Shown piece after piece: positions 1 to 7,561 of a stretch of DNA of 64,000 bases (position 1 is the first letter of the stretch; each line of letters opens with the position of its first letter). The position numbers and the translations under genes were made by a program. The DNA is from DASWZN01 sp963841635 (GTDB lineage: Bacteria > Acidobacteriota > Terriglobia > Bryobacterales > Bryobacteraceae). The stretch spans positions 3,968,001-4,032,000 of the forward strand of contig CAWJDO010000002.1 in assembly GCA_963841635.1 (NCBI GenBank). Direction: 5' to 3'. Below the pieces are notes generated by a model. That model was not told the DNA's origin. It saw only the letters and a program-made list of their open reading frames with translations, and ran no database searches.

Positions 1-824
1 TCCCACCATTCGCCGTGTTCCCACGTCAGGCGGTAGGTGACGTCGCCGTCCGTCGTGGCCAGCGCCATCGAGCCGTAGTGCCGCGCGTCCCGCTGCTGCT
101 TGCTCGACGTCATGAGGACGCCCTGGCAACCCGGCTGGCTTTTGAACTCGTTCAAATTGCCGCCGAAAAAGGGAGCCGCGCGCTCGGTCAGCGCGCCGAC
201 GCCTCCGTAGCCGACAGGGTTCATGGCGGAAAATGCCAGCGCGGCTTCGAGCGGCGCGGTGGCTCGCGACACGATGCGATAAGTCAGCACCGCCACGGGC
301 AGGCTGGAGTTCCCGGTGTCGAGGGGCACCATGGGGTTGAACGCTTCGAGCGAAACCTCCACCGGCAGGCTGGGGTCCTGCAACTGGACGTGCGCGAACG
401 GATAGGAGCCCGTGAAGACGGCGTCTGGAAAGTGCGGCAGCCCGAGCGCCGTCGAGCGGGGCGATCCGAAACCGCCCGAGAAAGGCGGCAGCGGCTGCCG
501 TTCCACTACGCGAACCGAGGGCGCCGCGAGGCCGCCACCGGCAATCCGCAGCGCCGCGAACGTGAAGGGCAGCGTGCTCCCCTTATTCGGCCGGTTGAAG
601 ATCTCCCAGTCGCGCAGCCCTCCGAGGCCGCTCAGGGAAACGGTTCCCGTCCCGATGCCGCCCAGGGGAAAAGCGATCTCGCGCAACGCTTCGTCGCGAA
701 AGCGGCGGCCCGGCAGCGGCGCGTCGCCGTTGGATGCGTCCTGCGCGGCCGCGGACGATCCAAGTTTGGGCTGTGCGGTCGATGCGGCGGTCGCGAGCAG
801 CAGATTGCGTCGGCTGATCTTCAT
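1..824 (-). CDS. GH116/DUF608-type glycosidase, N-terminal part (runs off the window)
   Basis: The start codon is the ATG at 824-822 and the frame stays open to the window edge, giving about 274 residues. The N-terminus reads MKISRRNLLLATAAS, a twin-arginine (Tat) signal. It is followed by the hallmark of bacterial GBA2-like proteins, a stretch reading FPLGGIGTGTVSLSG and then LRDWEIFNRPNKG. Known members are exported beta-glucosidases or glucosylceramidases; only the N-terminal beta domain is visible here, so the catalytic residues cannot be checked. The start overlaps the stop of the DUF302 gene by one base, which suggests co-transcription. Export through Tat fits the presence of tatA about 4 kb away. 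Confidence 0.82.
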   Translation of the reverse strand, partial: MKISRRNLLLATAASTAQPKLGSSAAAQDASNGDAPLPGRRFRDEALREIAFPLGGIGTGTVSLSGLGGLRDWEIFNRPNKGSTLPFTFAALRIAGGGLAAPSVRVVERQPLPPFSGGFGSPRSTALGLPHFPDAVFTGSYPFAHVQLQDPSLPVEVSLEAFNPMVPLDTGNSSLPVAVLTYRIVSRATAPLEAALAFSAMNPVGYGGVGALTERAAPFFGGNLNEFKSQPGCQGVLMTSSKQQRDARHYGSMALATTDGDVTYRLTWEHGEWW

Positions 825-1363
825 CAGCCACCCTGCGCGTCGTGGGTGCCCGTGCCGCCGAGGTCCTCCACCTTGGTGCCCTTGCAATCGATGCGCTGCG
901 GAATCGAGCCGCGCATGTTCATCTGATCCTCCGTGGCGCCGAGTCCACCGGTGTGCACGCCGGCAACGGCGGCCGCCGCAGCGGCTCGTGGCACAGCCGC
1001 GCCCTCCATGATGCGGCGCAGCAGATCTCCGAGGGGCGTGAGAAGCGGCGCCAGGTCCGTGCGGTTCAGCGGGCGGCAGAGATCGAGCGGCGACGCAGTG
1101 GCCAGCGTCGTGCGGCCGCCCTCGTTATACGCCGCGATGCGGCACGGCAGGAAGGCGGAGATGCGTATGTCGGCGGCTAGCAGCGCTGCGTAGAGTTCGC
1201 CCGCGCAGATCGAGAACACGAAAGCGTCCTCGGCCGAAGCGGACTCGCCCATGTGCTGGCCAACATGGATGACGCTGAGCACGCTTGACCCCTCGTGTTG
1301 CGCGGCGTGGCGCAGCGCAGCCTCAACAGCCGAAAGCGGATGTTCCGAAGCGACCTGAAACAT
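824..1363 (-). CDS. DUF302 domain protein
   Basis: I chose the ATG at 1363 because GGAGGT lies seven bases upstream; this gives 179 residues. Residues 1-115 match the DUF302 pattern: an opening helix after MFQVASEHPLSAVEAAL, then a central stretch reading FLPCRIAAYNEGG and a following ASPLDL, which correspond to the conserved LLPCNV and DPLAM stretches of the family. The remaining ~65 residues are Ala/Gly-rich and probably disordered. No signal peptide is visible. The biochemical role of DUF302 is unknown. It is translationally coupled to the downstream GH116-type glycosidase. Confidence 0.75.
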   Translation of the reverse strand: MFQVASEHPLSAVEAALRHAAQHEGSSVLSVIHVGQHMGESASAEDAFVFSICAGELYAALLAADIRISAFLPCRIAAYNEGGRTTLATASPLDLCRPLNRTDLAPLLTPLGDLLRRIMEGAAVPRAAAAAAVAGVHTGGLGATEDQMNMRGSIPQRIDCKGTKVEDLGGTGTHDAQGG

Positions 1364-1444
1364 GGTGGACCTCCGGGATTCGTTCTGACCCAGCATACCC
1401 GATCCGCCGGCCCGGGAACAGGCGCTCCGTCCGGCGGCAATTCC

Positions 1445-1614
1445 GTCCGCTCCCTGACGGTCGCGGTTCGGTGCTAACGGTGGCGCCAGGGGTGGCCAGC
1501 ACCACCCACGCGCGTGCTAGTGGTGGCGCCAGGGGTCGCCAGCACCACCCACGCGCGTGCTAACGGTGGCGGCAGGGGGCGCCAGCACCGAACCGCGACC
1601 GTCAGGGAGCGGAC
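1445..1614. repeat. Perfect 31-bp inverted repeat enclosing three 43-bp tandem repeats
   Basis: The arms 1445-1475 and 1584-1614 are exact reverse complements (outer end GTCCGCTCCCTGACGG). Between them, a unit starting GTGCTAACGGTGGCGCCAGG recurs at 1471, 1514 and 1557, a 43-bp period; the third copy runs into the right arm. The right arm overlaps the 3' end of the membrane-protein gene at 1602 and supplies its last codons and stop. Related arms recur at 22161-22230, 25620, 39471 and 58821, so this is a dispersed REP-like family. Confidence 0.9.
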
Positions 1615-2786
1615 CCCACCAGCCCCTTCACGACTGCCAAAAACGGTCTGACAAGCACGATGCTGACGCTGAGGGTTACCAGAAGCGGCGGCGCCAGGGC
1701 GATCCACCTCTTACGAGAAACCGCCTCGATCATGACCCACAACAGCAGCGGAGAGGTGGAACGCCCGAAGGCAAATGCTTCGCTCATCACCGGCGCACCG
1801 AGCACCAGCGCCAGCGCCGCAAACAAACCGACCGCGAGGCCGGCGGGGCCCAGGCGGCGAGCCAGGAGCCAGCGCGCAGCCAGAACAACGCTGATGACCA
1901 GACCGAGTACGGCGAGGATGTCGGTGACTCGCAACAGCAGTTGGACGCGCGGATCGGGATACGGCCGGAACCAAAGCAGCCGCTGCAGCAGACCCCAGAC
2001 CGGTACCGTGAGCATGGCAGGCGACGGCACATCCTGGGGTAGCCGCCCCGCGAGGTACGCGTACCAGGCGACCGCCGGGATGCCGCTCGAAGCAAACCAT
2101 GCAGCCCGGCGCCAGTCGCGATGCAACAAACGATCCATCGCCAGTGCCGCGCCAAGCAGCAGCCCCGTCTCGCGCGTCAGCGCAGCCAGCATCGCCAACA
2201 CCCAGACGCTGCCCCAGCGTTCCTCCTCCGAGTACAGCAGGAACCCGGCAAAGAGCGCGGTGAGCGGCCCGTCAACCAGCATGCGGTCGGAGGAAGCCAC
2301 GGTGGCGGGCATAGCCACAAACAGCAGTCCCCAAAACGGAGAGTGGCCGCGGCGCGCCAGCAACCGCGCGCACCAGTAAACGCCCAACGCGAGGAAGAGC
2401 ATCTCGACGGCGATGTACGCGGCGTCGATCCAACCGCGCTGCCCAAAGCCGGCCAGCCATGCCGCCAGCGGAACCAGCACCCGGCGAAAGCGCAACTGCG
2501 GCCCGTCCACGTAGCGGAAGTAACCCTTTCGCAGAAATGGATCGTGTGCCAGGAAGCGATAGAACTGACCATCGTAGCCGGTGTCCGGGAAGCGGTACGT
2601 TCCCGCATCCAGGTCGGGCGGTCCGGGGAAAATCGCGCCAGAGCAGAATACCGCCGTCCAGTTCCCGCCAAACGCGTAGTGGATGCGAGCGGCGGTCCAC
2701 GCAAAAACCAGGACCGCGGACAAGATCGCGACCAGGGCGCAAGCCCCGCGAGGGGCGCTCGGTGGAGAGGCCGTGGGCGCTGACAT
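1602..2786 (-). CDS. Polytopic membrane protein, GT-C glycosyltransferase-like
   Basis: Start taken at the ATG at 2786 (MSAPTASPPSAPRG); a TTG 18 bases upstream is possible. The 394-residue product has a first membrane segment after residue 15, a large extracytoplasmic loop (DAGTYRFPDTGYDGQFYRF), then roughly eight to ten hydrophobic segments. A membrane-embedded core with an acidic first loop resembles GT-C fold, dolichol-phosphate-mannose-type transferases, but I recognise no family-specific motif, so the function is open. The last codons and the stop lie in the palindromic element at 1584-1614, so the C-terminus has been rewritten by that repeat. It stands alone between the rRNA methyltransferase and the DUF302 gene. 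Confidence 0.6.
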   Translation of the reverse strand: MSAPTASPPSAPRGACALVAILSAVLVFAWTAARIHYAFGGNWTAVFCSGAIFPGPPDLDAGTYRFPDTGYDGQFYRFLAHDPFLRKGYFRYVDGPQLRFRRVLVPLAAWLAGFGQRGWIDAAYIAVEMLFLALGVYWCARLLARRGHSPFWGLLFVAMPATVASSDRMLVDGPLTALFAGFLLYSEEERWGSVWVLAMLAALTRETGLLLGAALAMDRLLHRDWRRAAWFASSGIPAVAWYAYLAGRLPQDVPSPAMLTVPVWGLLQRLLWFRPYPDPRVQLLLRVTDILAVLGLVISVVLAARWLLARRLGPAGLAVGLFAALALVLGAPVMSEAFAFGRSTSPLLLWVMIEAVSRKRWIALAPPLLVTLSVSIVLVRPFLAVVKGLVGSAP

Positions 2787-2817
2787 CAGGGTGCATTGTA
2801 GCAATCCGCCGCGGCTG

Positions 2818-3981
2818 CTACAGCACCTCGAGCACCAGGCACTTCAGGTAGTGCGTCTCCGGGACGGTGAGCAGAATGGGATGGTCCTGCGCCTGGGTGC
2901 GGCGATCGAGCACCCGCAGAGTGCGGCCCGCGTCGAGCGACGCGCTGGCGACGATTTCGAGCAGCAGCGATTCAGGCACGTGGTGCGAGCAGGAACAGGT
3001 GATCAGCACGCCGGCCGGCTCGAGCAGTTCCAGGGCGCGCAGGTTGATCTCCTTGTATCCTCGCGCCGCGCTGTCCACCGTCTGGCGCGATTTCGAGAAG
3101 GCCGGCGGATCGAGGACGATCGTGCCATACCGGCGCCGCGCGCCGCGCTCCCCCGCCAGGAAGTCGAAGACGTTGGCTTCGCGGAACTCCACGTTCTCGA
3201 TCCCGTTCGCGGCCCGGTTGCGTTTGGCCACTTCGAGCACCGCTTCCGAGCTGTCGATGGCGACGACGCTCTGGGCGCGCGACGCCATGTGCAGCGCGAA
3301 GCCGCCGGTCGACGTAAAGCAGTCGAGCGCGCGGCCGTGCGCATGGCCGGCAGCGGCCAGGTAGTTCTCGCGCTGGTCCAGAAAGACGCCGGTCTTCTGG
3401 CCGTGCAGCAGGTCCGCGTGGAACAGCAGGCCATTCATGCGCACCGGGACCAGCGGCGGCGGCTCGGCGCCGGCGAGCATGCCGGTCTGGAGCGGCAGGT
3501 CCTCGTGGCGCCGCACGGCCGAGTCGTTCCGTTCGACGATGCCGCGCGGCGCGAAGAGCTCCTCCAGAGCGGCAACGATCTCGGCCTTGGCGCGGTCCAT
3601 CCCCTGGTCCAGGGTCTGCACCACGAGATAGTCTCCGTAGCGGTCGACGATCAGCGCGGGCAGGCGGTCGCCCTCCGCGTGCACCAGGCGGTAGGCCTCG
3701 GCCCCCGCGGCGACACGGCGGCGGAACTGGTCGGCGGCGCGAAGCCGGCGCAGGAAAAACTCCCGGCCGATTTCCTCGGGCTCGCGGCTCAGCAGGCGCA
3801 GCGTGATCTGGGAGGCATCGCTGTAGTGCGCCACGCCCACGAAGCGGCCCTTCGGATCCGCGACCCGAACCGCTTCCCCGCCCTCGGCGCCGCCCCGGTC
3901 TCCAACATCCGACGCGAAGGTCCAGGGATGTCCCGAAGCCAGCCGCTCCGCGCCTTTTCGATTGATGTGGACGGTCTTCAA
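2818..3981 (-). CDS. rlmI: Class I SAM-dependent rRNA methyltransferase, RlmI-like
   Basis: The likely start is TTG at 3981, overlapping the htpX stop in a TTGA quartet, giving 387 residues, close to E. coli RlmI (396). Residues 1-75 form a PUA domain (VHINRKGAERLASGHPW). The C-terminal half carries the SAM-binding LDCFTSTGGFALHMA and the catalytic-site motif DPPAFSKSR. RlmI makes m5C at position 1962 of 23S rRNA; related proteins have other rRNA targets, so the exact base is inferred. A catalytic Cys candidate lies in the TCSCSHHV stretch. Longer upstream extensions overlap htpX extensively and are not supported. Confidence 0.85.
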   Translation of the reverse strand: MKTVHINRKGAERLASGHPWTFASDVGDRGGAEGGEAVRVADPKGRFVGVAHYSDASQITLRLLSREPEEIGREFFLRRLRAADQFRRRVAAGAEAYRLVHAEGDRLPALIVDRYGDYLVVQTLDQGMDRAKAEIVAALEELFAPRGIVERNDSAVRRHEDLPLQTGMLAGAEPPPLVPVRMNGLLFHADLLHGQKTGVFLDQRENYLAAAGHAHGRALDCFTSTGGFALHMASRAQSVVAIDSSEAVLEVAKRNRAANGIENVEFREANVFDFLAGERGARRRYGTIVLDPPAFSKSRQTVDSAARGYKEINLRALELLEPAGVLITCSCSHHVPESLLLEIVASASLDAGRTLRVLDRRTQAQDHPILLTVPETHYLKCLVLEVL

Positions 3982-4835
3982 CGGATCGGCTTTGGCAGAG
4001 CCATCTCCCTCAGCCGGGCAATTCGCTCCTCGGTGGGGGGATGGGTCGAGAACATCCGCGTCAGCGCCTGGCCGCTGAACGGCTTGATGATGAACATATG
4101 AGCGGTGGCCGGCGAGGCGTCCATCGGGATCCGCTTCGAGGCCGACTCGAGCTTTCCGAGCGCCGAGATCAGGGGATTGGGGCTGCCGGTGGTTTCCGCC
4201 GACACCGCGTCCGCTGCAAACTCGCGCGTCCGCGAGATCCACATCTGGATCAGCAGGGCCGCGAACGGGGCCACGATCAGCATGAGCAGGCCGCCTAAAG
4301 CGCCGCCACGGTCGTCATCGTCGCGGCTGCCGCCGAAAAAGAAGGCCATGCGCGCCACCAGCGTAATGGCCGCCGCGATGGTGGCGGCTACGGAGCTGGT
4401 CAGGATGTCGCGGTTCTTGACGTGTCCCAGTTCGTGCGCCAGCACGCCCTCCAGTTCCCGGTCGTCCATGATCCCCAGGATGCCCCTGGTCACGGCCACC
4501 GAGGCGTGCTGCGGGTTGCGGCCGGTGGCGAAAGCGTTGGGCGACTCGTCCGGAATCACGAACAGCTTGGGCATGGGCAGTCCCATGCGCTGGGTGAGGC
4601 CCTGAACGATGGGCGCAAGGCGCCGGTACACTTCCGGATTCTCGGACGGGCTGACCGGCTGGGCGGAGTACATCGCCAGCGCCAGCTTGTCGGAGAAGAA
4701 GTAGCTGAAGAAGTTCATCCCCGCGGCAAGCAAAAGGGCGACGATCAGACCGTTCCGCCCCCAGAATGCCTCGCCGACCACCAGGAACACGCCGCTGAGC
4801 AGCCCCAGCAGCAGGGCCGTCTTCAGGTTATTCAA
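3978..4835 (-). CDS. htpX: HtpX membrane zinc metalloprotease
   Basis: Start assigned to TTG at 4835 because GGGAGG lies just upstream and because it gives the family's usual N-terminus (MNNLKTALLLG) and length (285 residues). Two membrane segments occupy about residues 4-22 and 28-50. The zinc site is H134-E-L-G-H138, followed by another hydrophobic hairpin around 150-205 and the third ligand region EFAAD. HtpX is an inner-membrane M48 peptidase that degrades misfolded membrane proteins. It overlaps rlmI downstream, so the two are probably co-transcribed. The divergent neighbour is tatA. Confidence 0.93.
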   Translation of the reverse strand: MNNLKTALLLGLLSGVFLVVGEAFWGRNGLIVALLLAAGMNFFSYFFSDKLALAMYSAQPVSPSENPEVYRRLAPIVQGLTQRMGLPMPKLFVIPDESPNAFATGRNPQHASVAVTRGILGIMDDRELEGVLAHELGHVKNRDILTSSVAATIAAAITLVARMAFFFGGSRDDDDRGGALGGLLMLIVAPFAALLIQMWISRTREFAADAVSAETTGSPNPLISALGKLESASKRIPMDASPATAHMFIIKPFSGQALTRMFSTHPPTEERIARLREMALPKPIR

Positions 4836-4936
4836 GCATTGCCTCCCGCCTCCCATTCTGTCACAATCGTTTGTAGGATCCAGTGGACCGCGCAACGGGC
4901 GGGCAGCTGAACTGTGTATCCTAAGGAAGCATTCTT

Positions 4937-5119
4937 ATGATTGAAGATCTCCTGCGACCCCAACACCTGCTGGTAATTCTGGTGATCGCCGTTCTGTTTT
5001 TCGGCCCGAAGAAGCTGCCTGAGCTCGGCAAAGGGCTTGCTCAAGGCATCCGCAGCTTCAAGGACGGGCTGAAGGGCGCGACGGTTCCGCCGGACGATTC
5101 CTCCACGCCCAAAGCCTGA
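4937..5119 (+). CDS. tatA: TatA, twin-arginine translocase subunit
   Basis: A 60-residue protein with the TatA layout: an N-terminal membrane helix (residues 10-22, LLVILVIAVLFFG), the FGPKKLPELGKGLAQGIRSF hinge-amphipathic helix, and a short polar tail. AAGGAAG at about 4922 serves as ribosome binding site. TatA oligomers form the pore of the Tat export pathway, which moves folded proteins such as the Tat-signalled glycosidase at the start of this window. No tatB or tatC is adjacent. A short TatB is excluded by the length and the conserved FGP motif. Confidence 0.93.
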   Translation: MIEDLLRPQHLLVILVIAVLFFGPKKLPELGKGLAQGIRSFKDGLKGATVPPDDSSTPKA

Positions 5120-5144
5120 GAGCAATCCCGCCGGCCGGGCGTGA

Positions 5145-5166
5145 GGGCAGGCCTGAAGGCCCGCCC
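5145..5166. terminator. Hairpin between convergent tatA and hsp20
   Basis: A GGGC-A-GGCC / GGCC-C-GCCC stem with a TGAA loop lies between the converging ends of tatA and the Hsp20 gene. There is no U-run, so a terminator role is only likely by position. Confidence 0.4.
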
Positions 5167-5189
5167 CCGCCCTGTTGGTGCCGCGTTCG

Positions 5190-5636
5190 TTACTCTCCGT
5201 CCACGCCTATCTTGATGGTCTTCGGCTTGGCGACCTCCTTCTTCGGCAAGGTCACCGTCAGGACTCCGCTCCGGTAATCGGCCTTCACCTTCTCGGTATC
5301 CACCGTGTCCGGCAGGCTGAAGAACCGCTGGAACTCGCCGTAGCTGCGTTCGATGCGGTGGTATCCGGTACCCTTGCCCTCGACTCGTTCGAACTTCCGC
5401 TCGCCCTTGATCGAAAGCGTCCCGCGCTCGATCTGTATGTCGATGTCCTTGAGGCTGACATCCGGCAGATCGGCTTTGAGGACCAGTTCGTTCTCGGTTT
5501 CCAGGACATCGACGGCAGGAGCCCAGGGCCGTGTGGCCACCGGTTCACTGAACAGGCGGTTGACCGCGTCCTGGAAGAGGCGGACGCCGGTCGGGAAATC
5601 GACCTCGGCGAATGGGTCAAACTTGGCAATCGTCAT
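5190..5636 (-). CDS. Hsp20 / alpha-crystallin small heat shock protein
   Basis: 148 residues starting at ATG 5636 behind a strong GAGGAGG site. Residues about 42-140 form the alpha-crystallin domain: WAPAVDVLETENELVLKADL at its start, the DGVL-like motif as YRSGVLTVTLPK, and a C-terminal KTIKIGVDGE containing the IxI-type anchor (IKI). Family members are ATP-independent holdases in the cytoplasm. The gene stands alone with its own near-consensus housekeeping promoter. No CIRCE element or other heat-shock operator is evident. Confidence 0.95.
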   Translation of the reverse strand: MTIAKFDPFAEVDFPTGVRLFQDAVNRLFSEPVATRPWAPAVDVLETENELVLKADLPDVSLKDIDIQIERGTLSIKGERKFERVEGKGTGYHRIERSYGEFQRFFSLPDTVDTEKVKADYRSGVLTVTLPKKEVAKPKTIKIGVDGE

Positions 5637-5659
5637 TGTTGATTCCTCCTCATGTATAC

Positions 5660-5688
5660 ATCATAAAATATGATTTTGCTGTTGTCAA
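5660..5688 (-). promoter_or_regulatory. Consensus promoter of the Hsp20 gene
   Basis: On the minus strand TTGACA (5688-5683) and TATGAT (5665-5660) are separated by exactly 17 bases, in an AT-rich patch that stands out from the surrounding high-GC DNA. The Hsp20 start lies 24 bases downstream. Confidence 0.85.
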
Positions 5689-5871
5689 GTATATCTTAGC
5701 GTTACGCAGTCTAGAGGAGGTGACTCTGCCCTGGACGATTACCCCCAATGGCGGACGCCCGATCCCCACCAACCACTTAGGCCCCTACTCAGTAACCTCA
5801 CGTACAGAATCTCGCGAGGCACAGCGGCCCCAGGTTTAATCAAATTTTAAAACTCTCAACTCGTAAATTGC

Positions 5872-5901
5872 TTGAACAGGCCAGGGGGTCCATGATAGTA
5901 T
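5872..5901 (+). promoter_or_regulatory. Probable promoter of the PEP-CTERM gene
   Basis: TTGAAC (5872-5877), an 18-base spacer and TAGTAT (5896-5901) lie just ahead of the AGGAGG site at 5927. It is a moderate match, supported by position and local AT-richness. Confidence 0.5.
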
Positions 5902-5941
5902 GCTCTTTCGAAGATTAAAAGGTATTAGGAGGTCCAATCCC

Positions 5942-6682
5942 GTGACTGCCCGTGACCGCGCGAAGAAGGCCGTTAGGTTCGCTCTGATGCTGATGCTGCT
6001 CGGAGTATTCGCCGTTTCGGCGGCCCAGGCCATAACCATCGCCAAGCCGAACGTCCTCTGTGGCGCCCCTGTTAGTGGCCCCGGCCCTTGTGACCTTACC
6101 CAGACCCTGACTATCAACGGCGCCACTGGCGCCAGTGGTGATGAATACATCGGCGTGACTGCGACCCCCGGCACGCCCTTCACCGCTTCTCCTGACGCGG
6201 ATGGCGGCGTCGTTGTCCTTGGGGGCTTCCTCCTGACGGCAGACGAGCCAGGCATATACAATGTCCTGCTGGACCTGACCGGCGCGGCCCCTGGAATCGC
6301 CCTAGGAACCGATGGTGTTGCCGGCTATTACGATGTCATCCTAAGCCCCGCAAGCCTCGAGGACACGAGCGGAGTCCTTGGCACGGCCGCGCTGTTTTCG
6401 GTCACCGCGGACGACTTGACCGTATTTGGGCCTGAGCAGGTATCGGTGCTCGGGGAAGGTCACGGTATCGGCAACGTCCATATCGGGCCCATCGATCCCA
6501 GCCAGATCATAGCGAGCTGGGACATGCAGATTAGTTTCGACTGGTTCGCCCTCACTTCGGGCGACACACTTGGGGTCGACATTCCGCTGACCGAGGACCC
6601 GACTCCGGAGCCCGTGTCGGTCCTCCTGGTGGGATCGGGGATCGGCCTGCTGGCGCTCCTGCGCCGCCGGCGCCAGGCCTAG
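5942..6682 (+). CDS. PEP-CTERM sorting-domain protein
   Basis: The GTG at 5942 is preferred because AGGAGG ends nine bases before it; it gives 246 residues. The N-terminus is a signal peptide (KKAVRFALMLMLLGVFAVSAAQA). The C-terminus has the PEP-CTERM layout: TPEPVSVLLVG, a single membrane helix, then the basic tail RRRRQA. The middle is Gly/Ala/Thr-rich without a recognisable enzyme motif. PEP-CTERM proteins are exported and processed by an exosortase and often go to the cell surface or extracellular matrix; no exosortase gene is in this window. A strong terminator hairpin follows. Confidence 0.85.
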   Translation: MTARDRAKKAVRFALMLMLLGVFAVSAAQAITIAKPNVLCGAPVSGPGPCDLTQTLTINGATGASGDEYIGVTATPGTPFTASPDADGGVVVLGGFLLTADEPGIYNVLLDLTGAAPGIALGTDGVAGYYDVILSPASLEDTSGVLGTAALFSVTADDLTVFGPEQVSVLGEGHGIGNVHIGPIDPSQIIASWDMQISFDWFALTSGDTLGVDIPLTEDPTPEPVSVLLVGSGIGLLALLRRRRQA

Positions 6683-6702
6683 TCCGCGACAAGCAATGAA
6701 CA

Positions 6703-6724
6703 GGGGCGGGCTCTCGCCCGCCCC
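6703..6724 (+). terminator. Terminator hairpin after the PEP-CTERM gene
   Basis: Perfect 9-bp stem GGGGCGGGC / GCCCGCCCC with a TCTC loop 20 bases after the stop codon, followed by a pyrimidine-rich stretch. Confidence 0.7.
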
Positions 6725-6835
6725 TTCCACGTCCTCTTCTCCTTCCCCGTCTTCCTGTTACAGCGTTGCCCTCTTCCGCCCGCTTCCATGCTCCGCAGCG
6801 CCCACCACGTGGCGCGCCGCGAAGCGCAGGCAAAC

Positions 6836-6862
6836 AAAAAGGGCGGGTGTTCTCACCCGCCC
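6836..6862 (-). terminator. Rho-independent terminator after the second rplQ copy
   Basis: GGGCGGGTG / CACCCGCCC (9-bp stem, loop of four) followed on the minus strand by five U residues. The same structure follows the other rplQ copy at 18496-18522 with a one-base loop change. Confidence 0.9.
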
Positions 6863-6890
6863 CTCCACCAAGCCGGAATGGCAGAAACCG

Positions 6891-7358
6891 CTATTCTTCC
6901 GCTGGCTTCTCCTCGCCGCCCTCTTCGTCGTGCTCGCCTGCCTGTATCGCTTTGAGCCGCGCTTCCTTGCGCTTGGCACGCTCCGCGGCGCGCTTGACCA
7001 GCTCCGAGCCCACCAGTTCCAGCATGGCCTGCTCGGCGCCATCGCCCTTGCGCGGACCCAGGCGCACGATGCGCAGGTAGCCGCCGGATCTCTGGCCGAA
7101 CCGCGAGCCCAGCGTGTCGAACAGCTTCTTGACGGATCTCGGCGTCATCAGATACGCGGCGGCCTGGCGCCGCGCGGCCAGCGTGTCTTTCTTGGCCAGC
7201 GTAATCATCCGCTCCACCAGCGGCTTGACCGCCTTGGCCTTCGGCACCGTGGTGATCACGCGCTCTTCTTCGATCACGCTGGTGACGAGGTTGCGGAACA
7301 GCGACCTGCGCGCCGCCAGCGTCCGTCCCAGCTTGTACCCATCTACCTTATGTCTCAC
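6891..7358 (-). CDS. rplQ: 50S ribosomal protein L17, second copy
   Basis: 155 residues identical to the rplQ product at 18551-19018, with the same GTG start and GGAGAG site. The first ~120 residues are canonical L17 (MRHKVDGYKLGR, then RNLVTSVIEEERV); the tail is acidic (GEHDEEGGEEKPAEE). It has lost its normal operon position behind intact rpoA: upstream lies only an rpoA fragment and then the peptide cluster, whose transcript could read into it. Two identical rplQ genes in one genome is unusual. Whether this copy is expressed is unknown. Confidence 0.93.
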   Translation of the reverse strand: MRHKVDGYKLGRTLAARRSLFRNLVTSVIEEERVITTVPKAKAVKPLVERMITLAKKDTLAARRQAAAYLMTPRSVKKLFDTLGSRFGQRSGGYLRIVRLGPRKGDGAEQAMLELVGSELVKRAAERAKRKEARLKAIQAGEHDEEGGEEKPAEE

Positions 7359-7371
7359 GGTGTCGTCTCTC

Positions 7372-7541
7372 CTACTCGCTCAAACTCTCGTCGAACTGCT
7401 CTTTGTCGTCGTCGGCCGGCTCTTCGGGACCGCCCTCGTCCTCGAGCCGGTCCTCGGCACCAAGTCGGCAATGGTCTGGATATTGGCGTTCTTAGGCAGT
7501 TGTACGACCGCACACTGAGCTCGATCTCGTCCACCGAGCGG
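7372..7541 (-). pseudogene. rpoA 3' remnant with internal deletion
   Basis: Matches the C-terminal end of rpoA (19032-19410) but lacks about 208 bp, carries many substitutions and has a frameshifting base loss in the stretch matching GCGTTCTTGAGGCAGTTG. It retains the rpoA stop and the rpoA-rplQ spacer exactly. No start codon or N-terminal domain remains, so it cannot encode an alpha subunit. Its divergence contrasts with the perfect identity of the adjacent rplQ. Confidence 0.9.
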
Positions 7542-7561
7542 TATGGCAGCTCGCCACCCGG

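Larger units (their letters stand above)
6834..7541. repeat. Left copy of the rplQ-rpoA duplication
   Basis: This segment repeats 18494-19410 in direct orientation, offset 11,660 bp. By eye, 6864-7419 is base-for-base identical to the other copy. From 7420 on the copies differ at many positions, and about 208 bp of rpoA (19119-19326) are missing here. Homology begins in the terminator U-run and ends near 7541. The duplicate brackets the accessory block with the peptide cluster and the IS stack. Confidence 0.95.

Noticed and set aside
1471..1600. 43-bp tandem repeats as a CRISPR array
   Set aside because: Units are contiguous without spacers, only three exist, they sit inside a larger inverted repeat, and no cas gene is present.
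6834..7541. The rplQ duplication as a simple assembly error
   Set aside because: The adjoining rpoA fragments differ by many substitutions and a ~208-bp deletion, and the two terminators differ by two bases, which an assembly duplicate would not show. Long reads are still advisable.
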